Assembly (NCBI GenBank): GCA_029240815.1
Contig: JARDZO010000244.1
Coordinates: forward strand, 1-8,575
Length of the DNA stretch: 8,575 bases
DNA from: Brevibacillus sp.
GTDB taxonomy: Bacteria > Bacillota > Bacilli > Brevibacillales > Brevibacillaceae
Direction: 5' to 3'
The notes below the pieces were generated by a model. That model did not search any database. It was not told the origin of the DNA and saw nothing but the letters and a program-made list of their open reading frames with translations. The position numbers and the translations under genes were made by a program. Of this stretch, positions 6,055 through 8,575 are shown piece after piece (the first letter of the stretch is position 1; each line of letters begins with the position of its first letter).

Positions 6055-8271
6055 TCAGGTCGAGCATTGTTCATCCTTCGGCTCCCCCAATGCCGCATAG
6101 AGTGCTGGCACGACGAGGAAGATAATGCACGTCGCTGCTGTAACGATGCCGGAGTCATTGAGCACGAGGCCAGCTAAAGAACCGGCAATCACTCCGGAAA
6201 AGCCTTTCACTAAAAACGGTGTGTCCGTAGCCAGGTGGCGAAGGAAGCGATCATTCCACAGGGCCAATAGTCCGAGTACGATGAGGGAGACGACGAACAC
6301 CTTACTCCAGATGGAGACGCGGATTAATCGCACGTTCATCGCGATTTTGCGCTCGACTATTCGCCCTACTTCGTCCCACTGGCCGGTCACGATCTGTTGT
6401 GAGACACGTCCTATATGTGTTAACGGCTGATCGGTCAAAAGACTTCCCACAATCAGCGTAGCGATGCCAGCCACGAGGCCCCCTGTCAAAAGCAGGAGGC
6501 CTTTTTTTCCGATCGTCCACCCTTGCAAGCGAGAAAAGGCAACAAAAAATCCTACTAGCCCTGCGAGGAAACCGCCCGCATCGGTACCCAAGCCTGGCGC
6601 GACCATGTAGTAGAGCACGATTGCAAAGACCATCGCCGCTAGAAAAGGACGCATTTTTTGCCTGACGATCTGGTAAAGCGAGGCGACTAGCATGATCGCA
6701 CTGCCAATCAACACACCTTCATACTCGTTGCCCAACCCATAAAACCTCGCCCCAATCACCGGGTCATACCCCAAATAGGAGCGGCGCATCAACGTCGCGC
6801 CCGTCCATCCGTCCACCAGTAAACAGAGGACTGTAACCCCACAGACGATCGCTGTGATCTGCGCCAGTGTAAGCTGTTCCAGCCAAAAAGCCGCGAGTAG
6901 GGCTACCACAATCAAGACTCCGAGAACGACAGGACTGGAAGCCTCCCATTCTAAAAATCCTTCCAGAAGCAAAAGCGCAGGGAAACAGAGCATAGACAGG
7001 AGCGCCAGTCTCACTCCTCGTCGTAACCGTTCGAAATTTTCCGCTCCGTTTACCCGTTTGTTAATCATCCACAAGATCGCTGCACATGCCAGCGTGATGA
7101 TCTGCAGCATGACGAACGAATACAGGACAGAGGACCTCGTCGCGTATGTATGGTGGATCTGGTGGAGTTGCTGTAAGAGCTGCGTAGTATTTTTCTCCGG
7201 ATCAACGCGTATTGCATGACCGGTTAGTCCTTTTGGTGCAGGGACATCCAACCATGCGAGAATCGTCGGCAAAATATCCAGACCGCTAATCAGGCCAGAC
7301 TGCCGTGTCGTAGCGGAAGTAACAAAACCTGTTTCTTTTTTGGCCCATACGAGCACCGGGGGCAATAACGCTTTTTCTTTGGCTGCCCTTGCGTTGACAG
7401 CTGGAGAAAGGAGCATGACCTGTTGGTTCTCTCTGCGTCCGTCGAGCAGCTTATCCAGAAACGCTCCAATCCTAGACAAGACCTGATCATACTGGCGCTC
7501 GAACTGGATGGGATCCATTTCATCTGCCATCTGGTAGAGTCGGGACAAATCAGAGAGCTGGACGGTGATCAACCCTGATCCATTTTCTTCTCGGACTTGT
7601 TGAAGCAAAAACTCATAGTTTGTCTGAATTCCGTAGGGAGACCCGCGTTTGGTGAGTACCGTATTCTTTGACAAGTCACCATTTGATACTCGTCCTTGCT
7701 CATCCATTGCAAACAATACACTATGGCGTTGACGGATATCGTCATAGTCTCCATTGCCATAGACCGCCACTGGGATGTGATGGGCCGTCAGTGTCTTTCC
7801 GAGCATCCCGATCTTGGGAGTATAAGGTTTGTCCTGATTGTCGGCAAGCAGCCGGAAAATACCGGGAAACACAACGGAAGAACGCGCTAGCTTTTGCTCT
7901 TCATCCAAAGCGCTCAACTCCTGCGCACGTTCGCCTGCCGTCTCATGGACAGATACGGCTTCCCACGGATGATAGCCCGTCCCGCTTCTCTCGGTATACA
8001 CCGCCTGTGCCCCACTTCCCATCAGCAAGTAACCGTTCGGCGCATTCCTCGCTCCCGGTGAACGGATGGACACTGCTCCTACACCCGCTTGCCTGATCCA
8101 CTTATCCACATGGGGATACTGTTGGAGTTGCTCCAGATCAAAAAAAGACATTCCTTCTACGAACAGAACGATCACTTGAGGCATTTCCTTTGCCAGTCCT
8201 GTATTTCCGTTATTTGCACCAGCAAACAATAGTAGGAATGTCAAAACAATCAGCATGATGCTCTTCTTCAT
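6055..8271 (-). CDS. Exported alkaline-phosphatase-like / polytopic membrane protein, uncharacterised
   Basis: The protein has 738 residues. A signal peptide (~1-27) leads an extracytoplasmic domain (~30-360) with the order of an alkaline-phosphatase-superfamily fold. It has V-I-V-L-F-V-E-G (33-40), A-P-N-G-Y-L-L-M-G-S-G (77-87), an L-S-D-L-S-R strand (239-244), M-L-L-S-P (286-290) and L-D-I-L-P-T-I-L (331-338). Usual metal ligands appear changed: Glu where the first Asp is expected, and S-P where Asp-His is expected. About ten membrane helices follow (~383-403, 419-438, 445-463, 468-487, 517-533, 541-558, 562-580, 590-611, 656-672, 688-727). Conserved-looking motifs are Y-G-L-G-N-E-Y (511-517), G-T-D-A-G-G (562-567) and L-N-D-S-G (704-708). 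I chose the ATG at 8271, six bases after AGGAGG; the open frame to a TTG at 8400 runs through DnaA boxes. Reading frame secure; function unknown. Confidence 0.85.
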   Translation of the reverse strand: MKKSIMLIVLTFLLLFAGANNGNTGLAKEMPQVIVLFVEGMSFFDLEQLQQYPHVDKWIRQAGVGAVSIRSPGARNAPNGYLLMGSGAQAVYTERSGTGYHPWEAVSVHETAGERAQELSALDEEQKLARSSVVFPGIFRLLADNQDKPYTPKIGMLGKTLTAHHIPVAVYGNGDYDDIRQRHSVLFAMDEQGRVSNGDLSKNTVLTKRGSPYGIQTNYEFLLQQVREENGSGLITVQLSDLSRLYQMADEMDPIQFERQYDQVLSRIGAFLDKLLDGRRENQQVMLLSPAVNARAAKEKALLPPVLVWAKKETGFVTSATTRQSGLISGLDILPTILAWLDVPAPKGLTGHAIRVDPEKNTTQLLQQLHQIHHTYATRSSVLYSFVMLQIITLACAAILWMINKRVNGAENFERLRRGVRLALLSMLCFPALLLLEGFLEWEASSPVVLGVLIVVALLAAFWLEQLTLAQITAIVCGVTVLCLLVDGWTGATLMRRSYLGYDPVIGARFYGLGNEYEGVLIGSAIMLVASLYQIVRQKMRPFLAAMVFAIVLYYMVAPGLGTDAGGFLAGLVGFFVAFSRLQGWTIGKKGLLLLTGGLVAGIATLIVGSLLTDQPLTHIGRVSQQIVTGQWDEVGRIVERKIAMNVRLIRVSIWSKVFVVSLIVLGLLALWNDRFLRHLATDTPFLVKGFSGVIAGSLAGLVLNDSGIVTAATCIIFLVVPALYAALGEPKDEQCST

Positions 8272-8282
8272 CGAAGCCCTCC

Positions 8283-8430
8283 TGTTGATAACCGCACCAC
8301 TCTTATCCACATATTCCACAAAACAATCCACAAGCTGAGGGTGATTTTCCCGGTCATTTTTCGTGTTATCACCAGTATTCACAGGAGGGGGAAGGAACAA
8401 CCCGAAAAGTTATCCTTGAACTGTGGATAA
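8283..8430. promoter_or_regulatory. DnaA-box cluster upstream of the membrane-protein gene
   Basis: Exact TTATCCACA boxes lie at 8303-8311 (+) and 8422-8430 (-). Near matches are TGTTGATAA at 8283-8291 (one mismatch on the minus strand), and TATTCCACA 8312-8320, CAATCCACA 8324-8332, TTATCACCA 8366-8374 and GTATTCACA 8375-8383 (two mismatches each). Three boxes at 8303-8332 are same-strand and nearly contiguous. A third exact box lies inside the downstream gene at 8102-8110, with TGATCCACT just before it. One 9-mer is expected about once per 130 kb per orientation in even-composition sequence, so three exact copies in 330 bases is far above chance. There is no dnaA or dnaN and no clear AT-rich unwinding region, so this looks like an accessory DnaA-binding site rather than oriC. 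It overlaps the leader of the membrane-protein gene. Confidence 0.65.
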
Positions 8431-8448
8431 CGTAAAAACGTTAGAAAA

Positions 8449-8505
8449 CTTGGCTACGCCAAGCCTTTGGCGGAGTCTTAGTACCCAAAGGGCACAAGTC
8501 TCGCC
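8449..8505. repeat. Interlocking inverted repeats in the gene-free end region
   Basis: CTTGGC-tac-GCCAAG (8449-8463) is a perfect 6-bp-arm hairpin. Its right arm GCCAA (8458-8462) can instead pair with TTGGC at 8467-8471, so the two stems exclude each other. Overlapping this is a longer imperfect hairpin (8469-8505) with a three-A loop and about 14 pairs, running GGCGGAGTC... to ...AGTCTCGCC. GTCTCGC recurs at 8498 and 8524. There is no long T-run, so none is a convincing terminator. It may be a dispersed REP/MITE-like element or a structured leader. The bases 8431-8448 and 8506-8548 show no gene. Confidence 0.45.
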
Positions 8506-8548
8506 TTCTCACTATCGTTCGAGGTCTCGCTATGTTGCACTTATACTG

Positions 8549-8573
8549 GATAAGAATCTTATAAATTCTTATC
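8549..8573. repeat. Inverted repeat at the window edge
   Basis: GATAAGAAT (8549-8557) and ATTCTTATC (8565-8573) form perfect 9-bp arms around the AT-rich centre CTTATAA. This could be an operator for a dimeric regulator or part of a terminator whose tail lies beyond the window. It also resembles the AT-rich palindromes bound by several metal-responsive repressors, but I cannot assign it. TATACT at 8542-8547 and TATAAA at 8560-8565 are loose -10 look-alikes nearby. Confidence 0.45.
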
Positions 8574-8575
8574 TG

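Noticed and set aside
8272..8400. 43-residue N-terminal extension of the large membrane protein from a TTG
   Set aside because: It would bury the signal peptide and run through the DnaA boxes; the ATG at 8271 has AGGAGG at good spacing.
8102..8575. Chromosomal origin (oriC)
   Set aside because: Despite the DnaA boxes there is no dnaA, dnaN or rpmH and no strongly AT-rich unwinding tract in the visible sequence.

Overview
The window looks like a chromosomal segment from a low-to-moderate GC, spore-forming Firmicute, most likely a Brevibacillus or other Paenibacillaceae relative. This rests on strong AGGAGG-type ribosome binding sites, SigA-like promoters, ordinary TatA/TatC proteins, and synteny with Bacillus. 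In B. subtilis, ydiF is followed by a molybdenum cofactor gene (moaC/ydiG), then rex, tatAy-tatCy and the groESL region. Here an ABC-F protein of YdiF type, two molybdopterin-binding proteins and tatA-tatC share one neighbourhood. The species is inferred; no rRNA or other marker is present. No mobile element, CRISPR array, tRNA or rRNA was seen.

Layout. Bases 1-74 (+) hold the last 23 codons of a CAP/SCP-domain (YkwD-like) secreted protein. Bases 100-519 (-) encode a small exported protein of unknown function, with its own ribosome binding site and a possible forespore (SigG-type) promoter. A 12-bp hairpin terminator at 580-610 separates it from a minus-strand run that reads, in transcription order, 5-formyltetrahydrofolate cyclo-ligase (4011-3427), a MogA/MoaB-type protein (3328-2813), a MoeA-like molybdopterin-binding protein (2819-1818), tatA (1775-1416) and tatC (1397-624). 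A SigA-type promoter lies just upstream of the mog gene, so mog, moeA-like, tatA and tatC probably form one operon. Divergently, 4110-6038 (+) encodes the ABC-F ATPase YdiF. It converges on a large minus-strand gene (8271-6055) for an exported, polytopic membrane protein with a degenerate alkaline-phosphatase-like domain.

The last 304 bases (8272-8575) carry no gene I can support. They contain a dense DnaA-box cluster (two exact TTATCCACA boxes plus several near matches, with a third exact box just inside the membrane-protein gene), then a stretch of interlocking hairpins and a 9-bp-arm inverted repeat at the window edge.

Functional reading. Pairing of molybdenum-cofactor functions with Tat makes sense because many cofactor-loaded molybdoenzymes are exported folded through Tat. 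The rest is housekeeping: folate salvage and ribosome-associated ABC-F activity. The least explained parts are the phosphatase-like membrane protein and the DnaA-box cluster in front of it.
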